From JAXGYX01 sp964487355 (GTDB taxonomy: Bacteria; Bacillota; Clostridia; Saccharofermentanales; Fastidiosipilaceae), in assembly GCA_964487355.1 (NCBI GenBank), contig CAZAPS010000001.1, forward strand, positions 62,001 through 126,000: a DNA stretch of 64,000 nucleotides, written 5' to 3'. Shown in pieces: positions 51,957 to 60,232 of this stretch; positions within the stretch are counted from its first letter, which is position 1, and every line of letters begins with the position of its first letter. Made by a program: the position numbers and the translations under genes. The notes under the pieces were generated by a model, which saw only the letters and a program-made list of their open reading frames with translations, was not told the origin of the DNA and searched no databases.

Positions 51957-52640
51957 ATGCACCAAAGCAAAGAAATGATCGAAAACCCGAACTCATGGCT
52001 GAACAAGCATTTGGGCGCCGGCTTTGAAGAAACCAAGACCCACTTGCTGAGCGGATACCCCATGTTACAGATGCGCCATTTTCCCACCTACGATCAACAC
52101 TGCTCGCTGACCGCACTCGCCTCGGTGTTTTTGTATTATGCGCGCAAGGGGTATGAACAGCTTCCGGACAACCGTGAATACCTGTTTCGTAGAATTCGTT
52201 CCACCGCGCGCCTGCGCCTTATCCACATACCGCGGCTGTTGTTCATTCGTGGCGGGACCATACCATTTTTGCTGGATCGACTCGCCCGCTCGATCTGGAA
52301 GCACTACGGCTATCCGCGCGGCAGGGCACGCAACCATCTCTTTTGGCAGTCCGGCCGACGAGCCGCTCCGTTTGTCTTGGACGAACTGGACAACGGACAT
52401 CCGCTGCTACTTTCAATTTCCTCCGGACATTATAAAAAACACACTGTGACCGTGATCGGGTACAAGATCTATGAACGTGTGAATGAAGACAATGAAGACA
52501 GAGAAAATGAGATCCGTGTGTTTTTACGTGTCAATGATCACTGGACAACCCGCCCGCGCTATGTCGAGCTGATGTCCATGGATCCCCTGTACGGTGGACC
52601 CTTTTTTGAATTTTGTCAGATTATTCCGCCGCCGATCTGA
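51957..52640 (+). CDS. C39-like papain-fold cysteine protein
   Basis: C49 in QHCSLTALASVFLYYA, H162 in HYKKHTVTVIGYKIY and D194 in FLRVNDHW are arranged as in peptidase C39-like (C39_2) proteins. There is no signal peptide or span, so it looks cytoplasmic. The middle part is Arg/Leu-rich (RRIRSTARLRLIHIPRLLF). 227 residues. Substrate unknown; an inactive scaffold is also possible. It follows the glucosaminidase closely and may share its transcript. Confidence 0.65.
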   Translation: MHQSKEMIENPNSWLNKHLGAGFEETKTHLLSGYPMLQMRHFPTYDQHCSLTALASVFLYYARKGYEQLPDNREYLFRRIRSTARLRLIHIPRLLFIRGGTIPFLLDRLARSIWKHYGYPRGRARNHLFWQSGRRAAPFVLDELDNGHPLLLSISSGHYKKHTVTVIGYKIYERVNEDNEDRENEIRVFLRVNDHWTTRPRYVELMSMDPLYGGPFFEFCQIIPPPI

Positions 52641-52669
52641 TCGGATCCGGAGTTGGCGAACGTCTTTTT

Positions 52670-52699
52670 TTGTCAAGCTGTTCATTTTAATATTATACT
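52670..52699 (+). promoter_or_regulatory. Likely promoter of the SixA-HAD unit
   Basis: TTGTCA (52670-52675) and TATACT (52694-52699) with an 18-base spacer lie about 77 bases before the SixA start, in a non-coding stretch after the C39-like gene. Confidence 0.45.
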
Positions 52700-52775
52700 G
52701 AGAAGGATTGAATCCACTCACGCGATGTATGATTGGATAGGATATTTGACTGTCATAAATGACAAAGGAGGTCGC

Positions 52776-53384
52776 ATGGTACGGTTTATCAGGCGAAAAG
52801 ATGAATTAACGGACATCGATGGAGCTCGGTATGTGATGTTTGTCCGCCATGGAAAGGCGGAGGACATCGGCGCTCCGTCTTATAGTGACTTCAATCGCCG
52901 CCTGACCGATAAAGGCAAGCGACAGTTGTCAAAGTTCTTTCCAAAACTGGTCGATCGCATGGAGGATAAATTCCCGGACGAGACCTGGCGCGTGTACAGC
53001 AGCCCTCGGGTGCGCGCCCTCGGGACCGCCGTTTGTCTGCAGGACGCGTTGAGCAAAGCCGGCAGACTGGAGCATCCCGCCGCCAAAAATGGCCGCTTGC
53101 CGGCGAAAAGTGTGGCCGAGGATATCCGGGTGATGAGGGAGATGGACGGTGCGGATCTGGACGATCTGCTGACGGCCATTCTGGAAGAGACAAAAGGGTC
53201 GGTCTGTCTGGTGGGGCATCAGCCCTACCTGTCGCAGTGGACATATGATTTGACAAAAAAAGAAATCGGTTACGCCAAAGGAGACATTGTCTTGCTGCGC
53301 CTGGACCCCGACCGTCCGCGCAAAGCAAAAGTTGTCTGGACGGCCGAAATCAAAAAACATTTAAGAAATAGCGCGAAGGAGTAG
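52776..53384 (+). CDS. SixA-type histidine phosphatase
   Basis: ATG 52776 has a near-perfect SD (AAAGGAGG); earlier in-frame codons at 52653 and beyond lack one. Catalytic H25 in FVRHGKAED, RLTDKGKRQL, SSPRVRALGTA (phosphate-binding Arg) and H148 in LVGHQPYLSQW are all intact. SixA dephosphorylates phosphohistidine, for instance on HPt or NPr proteins. 202 residues, longer than the usual 160, with a basic C terminus. The HAD gene starts 3 bases after the stop. Compare the degenerate SixA-CHAD fusion at 846. Confidence 0.88.
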   Translation: MVRFIRRKDELTDIDGARYVMFVRHGKAEDIGAPSYSDFNRRLTDKGKRQLSKFFPKLVDRMEDKFPDETWRVYSSPRVRALGTAVCLQDALSKAGRLEHPAAKNGRLPAKSVAEDIRVMREMDGADLDDLLTAILEETKGSVCLVGHQPYLSQWTYDLTKKEIGYAKGDIVLLRLDPDRPRKAKVVWTAEIKKHLRNSAKE

Positions 53385-53387
53385 CGC

Positions 53388-54302
53388 ATGGAGATTGACG
53401 CGAGATGGAATGACACTTTGTTTGTCTGTGACCTTGACGGGACTTTGCTGGACAGCTCGGGTAAAGTGTCGCCAAAGACAGACGCCGTCTTTGGACGAAT
53501 GATGAACGAACCCAATTTACACATCACCTTCGCGACCGCCCGTTCTTATCAAACCGCATATAAAACCATCGATCAGTTGTCGGGCCGGCTGCCGTTCATC
53601 ACCAACAATGGAGCGTTTGTCTATGAGCCTCAAAACCGGGTTCCGATCAAAGCCAATTATCTGTCGCAGACCGACGCCATTTTTCTTTCCTACATCATTT
53701 TGACGTGTGGAGCTCATCCGTTTGTCTTCGCTCATCAAGCAGAGGGAGTGGAAACCGTTACCTGGGCGGCCGGGCGGGAATCGGAAGGCATGTTGCATTT
53801 CCTTCGTAGGCGGGCGGGCGATCCCCGATTGCGGCCGTTGGATCAGGACTGGTCGATGAACATCATGGAAGGGCAGGTTTTCTCGGTCATTCTGATGGAT
53901 GAAAAAGAACGACTGGATCCGTTCTATCAGCTGTTGCGGCAGGACGGGCGATTTAGCCTGATCTTTCAGCAGGAGCTATACCGGCCGGAATACTGGTTGT
54001 TCATTCAGGCAAAAGAGACCGACAAGGGACAGTCAGCCCGATTTCTCAAAGAAAGTCTGAAACTGAATCGAATTGTCGCTTTTGGGGACTCGCCAAACGA
54101 TCTGCCGTTATTTGAGATGGCGGACGAATCCTACGCGGTCGCCAACGCGGTTCCTGAGCTCAAGGCGGCCGCCGACGCGGTGATCGCCGGCAATGACGAG
54201 GACGCCGTGGCTGAGTTCATTTCCGGCACGTTGCTGACGACACCGAAGGAGGATCTCGGAGCGAAACGATTGTTGGATCCGGGCGCGGGCGGTCTTTTAT
54301 GA
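53388..54302 (+). CDS. Cof-type HAD phosphatase
   Basis: Motif I DLDGTLLDSSG, motif II in TFATARSYQTA, the C2B cap and motif IV AFGDSPNDLPLFEMAD with the trailing YAVANAVPELKAAADAVI place it in the Cof/YbiV group of HAD sugar- and cofactor-phosphatases. ATG 53388 follows AAGGAG. 304 residues. Substrate cannot be inferred. Confidence 0.9.
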   Translation: MEIDARWNDTLFVCDLDGTLLDSSGKVSPKTDAVFGRMMNEPNLHITFATARSYQTAYKTIDQLSGRLPFITNNGAFVYEPQNRVPIKANYLSQTDAIFLSYIILTCGAHPFVFAHQAEGVETVTWAAGRESEGMLHFLRRRAGDPRLRPLDQDWSMNIMEGQVFSVILMDEKERLDPFYQLLRQDGRFSLIFQQELYRPEYWLFIQAKETDKGQSARFLKESLKLNRIVAFGDSPNDLPLFEMADESYAVANAVPELKAAADAVIAGNDEDAVAEFISGTLLTTPKEDLGAKRLLDPGAGGLL

Positions 54303-54354
54303 CCCACCGAACTGTTTTGAGAAGATAGGCAAAAGCGAACCATTAATCAGCCAA

Positions 54355-55455
54355 TCAAGGGATCAGGGTGGACAGCCAGATGGTGTCGACCATTTGACCC
54401 AACGGTTCAAGCTGATCGGGTGGAGAGGCAAGTGTGACCGCGACGTATTCGCGGTTTCCTTTTTTTAACAGGCTCGCCCAGCACCTGCCGGCTGTTTTGG
54501 TGTATCCGGCCTTGCCACCGATCACTCTGACGCCGGGCGCCATGTCCTCCTGATCGCCCATCGAACGCAATATCGAATTATTGAATAAAATGCCGTCGGG
54601 GTGGTTGAGGTTGCTCGAAGAGGTATAGTCCGTGGCGGTAAAAACCTTGTAAAATTCAGGGTTGTCAACCGCTTCACGCACCAGTTTGGCAAGATCGGCG
54701 GCCGTGCTGTACTGTGTTGGATCGTCCAGTCCGGTCGGATTGACGAAATGTGTGTCTCGCATGCCGATGCTCTCCGCCTTGCGGTTCATCTGATGGACAA
54801 AATTGGCCTCGCTTCCACCAATTACGAGCGCGAGAGTGCTGGCGGCCTCTCCACCGGAGGGCAACATGGTGCCATAAAGCAAGTCGCGGATCGTGACCGG
54901 CTCACGACCATAAAAACCAGCCAAAGACGCGTCCCTGGCGACCATGCGCTGGTAGCTTTCGGTATCGATCTCGACAATCGCGTCCAGATCGGGGTCGGCT
55001 TCCAGCGCCACGAGCACAGTCATCATTTTTGTTAGAGATGCCGGCGCGCGACGAGTGTCCTCGTCTTTGGCGAAGAGGCTGTCCCCTGATTTTAAATCGA
55101 CTAAAATCAAGCTTTCACTGTAAAACTCCGGAATGACTACTTCCACAGTCGCTTCACGTGTGGGCTTTAAGATCGTCTCGATTTTGGGGATCAATTGTCT
55201 TCTGCTTCGAATCAGCAGCACGCTGGCGATCGCGATCAACAATAAGATTAAAATGACACGCAGGCAGCCGCTTCTTCCGCGGCGCCGGCGTGAGCGCGGG
55301 CCGCGCGTCGAGGCGCCCGTTTTGTGTGCCGGCTGATAAGTCGATCCTCCACGACGGTTTGACGCCCGCTGCTGATAGGGAAGCGGGCGTTGAACAAATT
55401 CATTTATATAGGGATCGCCACCATATTGATAAGGTGGCGGCAGCTGATTTGGCAT
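54355..55455 (-). CDS. D-alanyl-D-alanine carboxypeptidase-like PBP (S11 family) with altered motifs
   Basis: ATG 55455 with GGAG 7 bases upstream is chosen over a longer frame to 55491. N terminus Pro/Tyr/Gln-rich, then an Arg-rich stretch and one span (about 66-82), so it is anchored as a type II membrane protein. Motif 1 S140-LTK is intact. Motif 2, usually SGN, is SGG (200-202) and motif 3, usually KTG, is KAG (315-317, IGGKAGYTKTAG). NPTGLDDPTQYSTAADLAKL is typical of DacA-like enzymes. Probably trims D-Ala from pentapeptides, if active. 366 residues. Confidence 0.87.
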   Translation of the reverse strand: MPNQLPPPYQYGGDPYINEFVQRPLPYQQRASNRRGGSTYQPAHKTGASTRGPRSRRRRGRSGCLRVILILLLIAIASVLLIRSRRQLIPKIETILKPTREATVEVVIPEFYSESLILVDLKSGDSLFAKDEDTRRAPASLTKMMTVLVALEADPDLDAIVEIDTESYQRMVARDASLAGFYGREPVTIRDLLYGTMLPSGGEAASTLALVIGGSEANFVHQMNRKAESIGMRDTHFVNPTGLDDPTQYSTAADLAKLVREAVDNPEFYKVFTATDYTSSSNLNHPDGILFNNSILRSMGDQEDMAPGVRVIGGKAGYTKTAGRCWASLLKKGNREYVAVTLASPPDQLEPLGQMVDTIWLSTLIP

Positions 55456-55503
55456 GATCACGCTCCGGTGTGTTTGATGATTCAAAGACAATGAATCAAT
55501 CGA

Positions 55504-56292
55504 CTACTGCTTGTCTTTTTTCTTCTTCTTGTTCTTCTTGCGTTTTGCGCTTTTTGGTTTTTTGTTTTTCTTCGTGTTCTCGGCGCTGGCCGCGCCGGAG
55601 ACTTGATCGCTTTTCTGTCGGGTCTTTCGCTGTCCCATTCGGCGCTTTAGCGCTTCCGGTCTTGCCACTGAATACCCGAAAAAACCCAGTATATCACCCA
55701 GCTGATAATAAGAGCCATGCATATAAGAAACCAATCCGGCCCGTTGAAACTCGATCGCCCCTTCATCATTCAGAAGTTCGTCCGCGACTTCCAGAGCGAC
55801 AATTTCAGCCAAGAACATCTCGTGAGAACCCAGCAGTTGACGGCCGGTCAGGCGACATGACAGCGTGATCGGGCTTTCCGCGATGGCCGGAGCGGATTCC
55901 AATCCGGCGGCCGGCACCGGTGTCAGTCCGCAGACCGCGAATTTGTCCATGTCGCGTCCGGACCGCACTCCGCAAAAATCACAGACCTTCAATAACTGTT
56001 CGGTTACCAGGTTGACCACGAATTCTCCACCGTCCGCCACCAGATCGTGGCTGTGTCGCTCCGGGCGGATGGAAATGGACAACATCGGCGGATCGGAGTT
56101 CACGACGCCATTCCAGGCCAAAGTGATGATGTTGCCACCTGATTGTTCCGCTCCGGTGGCCGCGTCATCTGCTCTGTCGGCGGCCTGTTTGGTCGGATCC
56201 GCCATCGAAACCATCACCACCGGGAGTGGCGCGAGCAATGTGCCGGGTTTCAACTCGATTTTTTTGAAAACTTGAAAACTTGAATCGGACAT
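55504..56292 (-). CDS. Flavin reductase-like FMN-binding protein with a Lys-rich tail
   Basis: Split-barrel FMN-binding domain: NIITLAWNGVVNSDPPMLSISIRPERHSHDLV, GEFVVNLVTEQLLKVCDFCG and ITLSCRLTGRQLLGSHEMFLAEIVALEV are typical of the DIM6/NTAB family. A Asp/Ala-rich insert breaks the first strand. The last 40 residues are extremely basic (KKNKKPKSAKRKKNKKKKKDKQ), a possible nucleic-acid or membrane contact, not part of the family. ATG 56292 has GGAGG about 10 bases upstream. Between the TetR and DacA-like genes on the same strand. Confidence 0.83.
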   Translation of the reverse strand: MSDSSFQVFKKIELKPGTLLAPLPVVMVSMADPTKQAADRADDAATGAEQSGGNIITLAWNGVVNSDPPMLSISIRPERHSHDLVADGGEFVVNLVTEQLLKVCDFCGVRSGRDMDKFAVCGLTPVPAAGLESAPAIAESPITLSCRLTGRQLLGSHEMFLAEIVALEVADELLNDEGAIEFQRAGLVSYMHGSYYQLGDILGFFGYSVARPEALKRRMGQRKTRQKSDQVSGAASAENTKKNKKPKSAKRKKNKKKKKDKQ

Positions 56293-56356
56293 AATATTTT
56301 TGACCTCCGTGGTTTGGTCGGCTGCTTAGACCGCGCTCGTGATCGTCCTGACAAAT

Positions 56357-56902
56357 TTATAGAACATCCGCCAAACGATCAGAGATTCCTTTGATCGCCA
56401 GCCCCAACAGCCTGACAAATTCTTGTGGTGAGCGTTTGCCCTCGTCGTCCAACAGCCAACGCTTGATCGACATGCGCAACGCGTCGGTATAAAAGTTGAT
56501 GAAAAATTCCTGATCCCGTCCTTCGGAAATATAACCTTTTAAAAAGTCCACAATTACCGGTTCCATGACTTCGGCGAAATAATCAGAAAACGAGTTTTGT
56601 CCGCGGACTTGAAGCGCGTTGGCGTAAAACATTCGATTGTCATACAGATATTCACATATTTGATTAAAAATCTCCACAAACGAGGATTGATTCTCGTCGT
56701 TTTTCAAAAGTCTAGTCAGATTGATATGGAAAATCCAGTTCACCAGATCATATTTATCTTTAAAATGGTAGTAAAAACTCTTGCGACTCACGCCGCAAGC
56801 TTCACAAATTTCCGCGACACTGATTTTCTCCATGGGTTTTTTCCCCATCAGCTCAATCATGGTAAGGGCAATTTGATCTTTGGTATTCAGCGCCTCGGTC
56901 AC
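56357..56902 (-). CDS. TetR/AcrR-family regulator
   Basis: GTG 56902 (AGAGGTG 6 bases upstream) is preferred to a longer frame from 56959. HTH: ISVAEICEACGVSRKSFYYHFKDKYDLVNWIF, 181 residues in total with a helical ligand-binding half. The long C-terminal domain is DhaS/AcrR-like. Probable regulator of its own unit with the flavin reductase-like and DacA-like genes; it may also bind the dyad at 31242-31261, but that is guesswork. Confidence 0.88.
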   Translation of the reverse strand: MTEALNTKDQIALTMIELMGKKPMEKISVAEICEACGVSRKSFYYHFKDKYDLVNWIFHINLTRLLKNDENQSSFVEIFNQICEYLYDNRMFYANALQVRGQNSFSDYFAEVMEPVIVDFLKGYISEGRDQEFFINFYTDALRMSIKRWLLDDEGKRSPQEFVRLLGLAIKGISDRLADVL

Positions 56903-56998
56903 AAGATCACCTCTGCGTAAATTATGAAAATCTCGATTGGTCGTCTCCGGTCTGCCCACTTTTGACAGCCGATTTTAGGTATTTTAATTTTAATGAGA

Positions 56999-57004
56999 AT
57001 TATA
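56999..57004 (-). promoter_or_regulatory. Extended -10 box of the TetR gene
   Basis: TATAAT on the minus strand preceded by TGC (extended -10), 97 bases before the GTG start. The -35 region is poor, as is common with extended -10 promoters. The T/A-rich bases 56976-56998 just downstream could hold an operator. Confidence 0.4.
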
Positions 57005-57162
57005 GCATATGCCCCGAGGCAGATCGGCACACTTTCTCGACAAATGAAAAGCGGGTACAATGGATTCAGAAGTTGGCATGATCGGCATTGTATAATGATC
57101 GCGACAGTCGGGCGCTGTTGTCGATCGGACGGTGCCGATTGATGGATATGGAGGCGATTTAT

Positions 57163-57447
57163 ATGGATCTTACAATCAAACGAGGCAATCAAAAATTTTA
57201 TATCGGTGAGTCCGGCGAAAATTTCACCGCTGAGATCACTTGGCAGGTACGAGGTGATGGCGCGCTGATCGCCGACCATACCTTTGTGGACAATAGCTTG
57301 AGAGGTCAGGGAATCGCCGCCAAGCTGCTGGATCATCTGACGGTCTACGCGCGTGACAATCAGCTGAAGATCGTGCCGCTCTGCCCTTATATTTCCAAGG
57401 CGATGGACCGGACACCCGCGAAATATGAAGATGTGAGAACCGACTGA
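57163..57447 (+). CDS. GNAT-fold YjdJ-type protein
   Basis: 94 residues: MDLTIKRGNQKFYIGESGENFTAEITW, VRGDGALIADHTFVDNSLRGQGIAAKLLDHLTVYAR and KIVPLCPYISKAMDRTPAKY. This matches the small COG2388 group of predicted N-acetyltransferases, including the acetyl-CoA loop R-G-Q-G-I-A. ATG 57163 has GGAGG 8 bases upstream. Substrate unknown; some relatives bind CoA only. A TATAAT at 57091-57096 may belong to its promoter. Confidence 0.8.
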   Translation: MDLTIKRGNQKFYIGESGENFTAEITWQVRGDGALIADHTFVDNSLRGQGIAAKLLDHLTVYARDNQLKIVPLCPYISKAMDRTPAKYEDVRTD

Positions 57448-57595
57448 TCTTCGCGACGTGTGTTGGCGCGGGTAAAGGCGCGATCTGATCTTGTCAAATG
57501 GAAAATTAATTTTGCGTTCGTCGGCAATTGTCTATGTCGCCGACGTAAGAAATTCGGTACAATAATCGATACAATATATGGAGACAGTTGATCTT

Positions 57596-57618
57596 TGACC
57601 GCTTCGTCTGAACGGTCA
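57596..57618 (+). promoter_or_regulatory. Hairpin just upstream of the SPFH gene SD
   Basis: TGACCG (57596-57601) pairs with CGGTCA (57613-57618); inside, TTC pairs with GAA around a 4-base loop. AGGAGGT follows at 57622-57628. The position allows control of initiation. Confidence 0.4.
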
Positions 57619-57635
57619 TGACAGGAGGTTTATCG

Positions 57636-59027
57636 ATGGGATTAATTAAAGCTGCCATGGGCGCAATAGGCGGAACGCTTGCCGATCAATGGCTGGACGC
57701 GGTTGAAAGTGGTCCGATGGGTGACCAGACTGTTTTTAGCGCCGGTCAAACGATGCGGGAAGGCGATCGCAGAAGTTCAAATAAAAGAGGCTACGCCGAT
57801 GTCATATCCAATGGTTCACGTGTCATCGTCCAACCGAATCAATTCATGGTTTTGGTCGATGGTGGCAGAATCATTGACTACACGGCGGAGCCGGGTTACT
57901 ACACGGTGGACAACTCCAGCGCGCCGTCGATGTTCAACGGCCAGTTTGGAGAGTCGTTGAAGGACGCCTGGAATCGCTTTAAGTTCGGTGGCGGACAGCC
58001 ACAAAAGCAACAGGTGTTTTTCATCAATCTGCAGGAAATCAAAGGCATCAAATTCGGCACCCCGAATCCGGTTCAGTATTATGACGATTTTTATAACGCT
58101 GAGTTGTTTTTGCGTGCTTTTGGAATGTACTCGATCAAAGTGGTCGACCCGCTATTGTTCTTCGCGGAGGCGATCCCGCGCAGCGCGGTGAGCGTGGACA
58201 TCGAAGACATCAATGAACAATATTTATCGGAGTTTTTGACGGCTTTTCAGTCATCACTGAATCAGATGTCTCAAGACGGTGTGCGCATTTCCAATGTCAC
58301 ATCCAAAAGCGGAGAGCTCGCGAAATACATGAGCGATGTGCTGGACTCGGAGTGGAGGGCGCTGCGTGGCTTCGTCATTCAGTCGGTTGGCGTCAGCAGC
58401 ATCACCTATGACGAAGAATCCAAAGAGCTCATCAGAATGCGCAGTCAGGCCTCGATGCTCAACGATCCGGGGCTGCGTGAGACATTCGTGCAAACCTCAA
58501 TCGCCAGAGGCCTGGAGGCCGCGGGTTCCAACGAAGGTGGCGCCGGGCAGGCGTACATGGGTATGGGAATCGGCATGATGGGCGCCGGCGGTTTCATGAA
58601 TCAGGCGTCCAACACAAACTATCAGCAAATGCAGATGCAGCAACAACAACAGCAGCAACAACAGATGCAGCAACAGATGCCACAGCAACAGATGCCGCAG
58701 CAACAGCAGGGCTATCCACAACAGCAGCAGGGCTACTCACAACAGCCGGGAGCACCGCAAGGTCAGCCCCAACAAGGTGGAGGCGGCTACGCACAGCCGG
58801 GAGATCCACAGGCGCAACAACAGTCAGCGCCACCACAAGCTCAACAGCCGGGGGGCTGGGGATGTGGCAATTGTGGCAACCAGAATCCGGAATCGGCCAA
58901 GTTTTGCATGAACTGCGGTTCACAAAAACCGGCACAGGCCCCTACCGCATGTCAGAATTGTGGTCAGGCCTTTGACGGAACCGCTCCCAAGTTTTGCCCG
59001 AACTGCGGACAGCCGACCGGCCAATAA
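57636..59027 (+). CDS. SPFH-domain membrane-stress protein with Gln-rich region and two zinc ribbons (YdjI-like)
   Basis: ATG 57636 after AGGAGGT. An N-terminal amphipathic segment, then the SPFH (band 7) core: VIVQPNQFMVLVDGGRIIDYTAEPGYYTVDN, YSIKVVDPLLFF and VSVDIEDINEQYLSEFLTAFQSSLNQ, with a coiled end. From about 330 the chain is Gln/Gly/Pro-rich low complexity and ends in two C-x2-C ribbons (CGNCGNQNPESAKFCMNCGS and CQNCGQAFDGTAPKFCPNCG). B. subtilis YdjI, an SPFH protein recruited with PspA and YdjGH to the membrane, is the closest known analogue. Next genes are the YdjG- and YdjH-like partners. 463 residues. Confidence 0.83.
   Translation: MGLIKAAMGAIGGTLADQWLDAVESGPMGDQTVFSAGQTMREGDRRSSNKRGYADVISNGSRVIVQPNQFMVLVDGGRIIDYTAEPGYYTVDNSSAPSMFNGQFGESLKDAWNRFKFGGGQPQKQQVFFINLQEIKGIKFGTPNPVQYYDDFYNAELFLRAFGMYSIKVVDPLLFFAEAIPRSAVSVDIEDINEQYLSEFLTAFQSSLNQMSQDGVRISNVTSKSGELAKYMSDVLDSEWRALRGFVIQSVGVSSITYDEESKELIRMRSQASMLNDPGLRETFVQTSIARGLEAAGSNEGGAGQAYMGMGIGMMGAGGFMNQASNTNYQQMQMQQQQQQQQQMQQQMPQQQMPQQQQGYPQQQQGYSQQPGAPQGQPQQGGGGYAQPGDPQAQQQSAPPQAQQPGGWGCGNCGNQNPESAKFCMNCGSQKPAQAPTACQNCGQAFDGTAPKFCPNCGQPTGQ
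58621..58735 (+). repeat. CAG/CAA trinucleotide-rich tract coding poly-Gln
   Basis: Runs of CAA, CAG and CAT-free triplets encode Gln tracts with Met, Pro and Tyr. Length changes between strains are likely. Confidence 0.8.
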
Positions 59028-59035
59028 ACGCTGTC

Positions 59036-59076
59036 AACCGCCGGCCGGACCTGAATCCCGCCGGCGGTTTTTATTT
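59036..59076 (+). terminator. Strong GC-rich terminator after the SPFH gene
   Basis: A 10-bp stem AACCGCCGGC with GCCGGCGGTT (59036-59045 with 59060-59069), 14-base loop, then T-rich 59068-59076. It sits inside what looks like an operon, so it may attenuate the downstream genes. Confidence 0.8.
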
Positions 59077-59155
59077 GCTCACCGACCACTGATCGCGCGC
59101 GGGCGCCGCGCTGTTTCATAAGGCCGAAGACACACACTCCATGAGGGAGATCGAT

Positions 59156-60232
59156 ATGGCGACCTATTCTTATAAGTGCCCTTCCTGCGGGGCGGGCATC
59201 CCTTACAACCCCACGCTGGGTAAATTCAAATGTGACTATTGCCTGAGCGAATACACTCAGGAGGAAATTTCGCAAATATACGCGCGACAGCTTGCCGAGG
59301 ACGAGGAGAAAGCCAAGCGCGCCGCGTTGCGGGAGGAACAGACCGACACTCCGTCCGACGCTCAGCTTCATGGTTACAATTGCGCGAGCTGTGGCGCGGT
59401 GGTGACCACGACAGAGACGACGGCGGCCACGTTCTGCTACTACTGCCACAACCCGGTCATCATCTCACAACGGTTTGTCGGTGATTTTAAACCCGATCAA
59501 ATCGTCCCTTTTAAATTCGACAAACAGACCGCCGAGCAGAGCTTTTTGAAATGGATTGGTAAAAAAAGATATCTGCCGCCCAATTTCACAAGCGCGAGTC
59601 AGCTGGAAAAACTGACCGGTATGTACCTGCCGTTTTGGTACGCGGACATCAATGTGGATTTTCGTTATAGAGGTCGATCCTCGTCCACCCGCAGCTGGAC
59701 CAGCGGCAATCGACGCTATACCGAAACGTCCTACTACAGCCATGCGCGCGAGGGCGGTATTTTCCTGGATGATCTGTTCTTAAACGCCTACAGCAAATTT
59801 GATCAGGATCTGATCTACGGCGTTGGCGCTTTTGAGAGCGCTCAGATTCAAAACTTCTCGTCCGCGTTCCTGTCCGGATTTTTCGCCGAACAATACGATT
59901 TGGATCAGGCGAGGCTACAGAACACAATGGACCAGCTGGCCAAAGATCAATCACACAAGATCGTCCGGGAGTCTGTATCGAGCTTCAGCGGCGCGGTGAC
60001 GGAGCAGTTCGACACACGTCTGAGCAGCGAGGACTGGCTGTACACCCTATTGCCGATCTATATATTGACCTATCATTTCAACGAAAAGACCTATGTTTTC
60101 GCGTTGAACGGGCAGACGGCCAAACCATACGGAGAGATACCGATCAACATGAAAAAACTGCTGCGGGACGCTCTGATTGTCGCGCTGGTCATTATCGTAT
60201 TGGGATTGTTGGGAGGATACTTTATATGGTAA
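59156..60232 (+). CDS. Zinc-ribbon membrane protein (YdjG-like)
   Basis: ATG 59156 with GAGGGAG 6 bases upstream. Two zinc ribbons: CPSCGAGIPYNPTLGKFKCDYC and CASCGAVVTTTETTAATFCYYC. A middle domain of about 200 residues includes PFKFDKQTAEQSFLKWIGKK and LTGMYLPFWYADINV. One C-terminal span follows (DALIVALVIIVLGLLGGYFIW), so the protein is tail-anchored. This architecture equals B. subtilis YdjG, which with YdjH anchors YdjI and PspA. 358 residues. The stop overlaps the TPM gene by 7 bases. Confidence 0.83.
   Translation: MATYSYKCPSCGAGIPYNPTLGKFKCDYCLSEYTQEEISQIYARQLAEDEEKAKRAALREEQTDTPSDAQLHGYNCASCGAVVTTTETTAATFCYYCHNPVIISQRFVGDFKPDQIVPFKFDKQTAEQSFLKWIGKKRYLPPNFTSASQLEKLTGMYLPFWYADINVDFRYRGRSSSTRSWTSGNRRYTETSYYSHAREGGIFLDDLFLNAYSKFDQDLIYGVGAFESAQIQNFSSAFLSGFFAEQYDLDQARLQNTMDQLAKDQSHKIVRESVSSFSGAVTEQFDTRLSSEDWLYTLLPIYILTYHFNEKTYVFALNGQTAKPYGEIPINMKKLLRDALIVALVIIVLGLLGGYFIW

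Noticed and set aside
52653..52775. Upstream extension of the SixA gene
   Set aside because: It crosses the promoter region and lacks an SD; ATG 52776 is preceded by AAAGGAGG.
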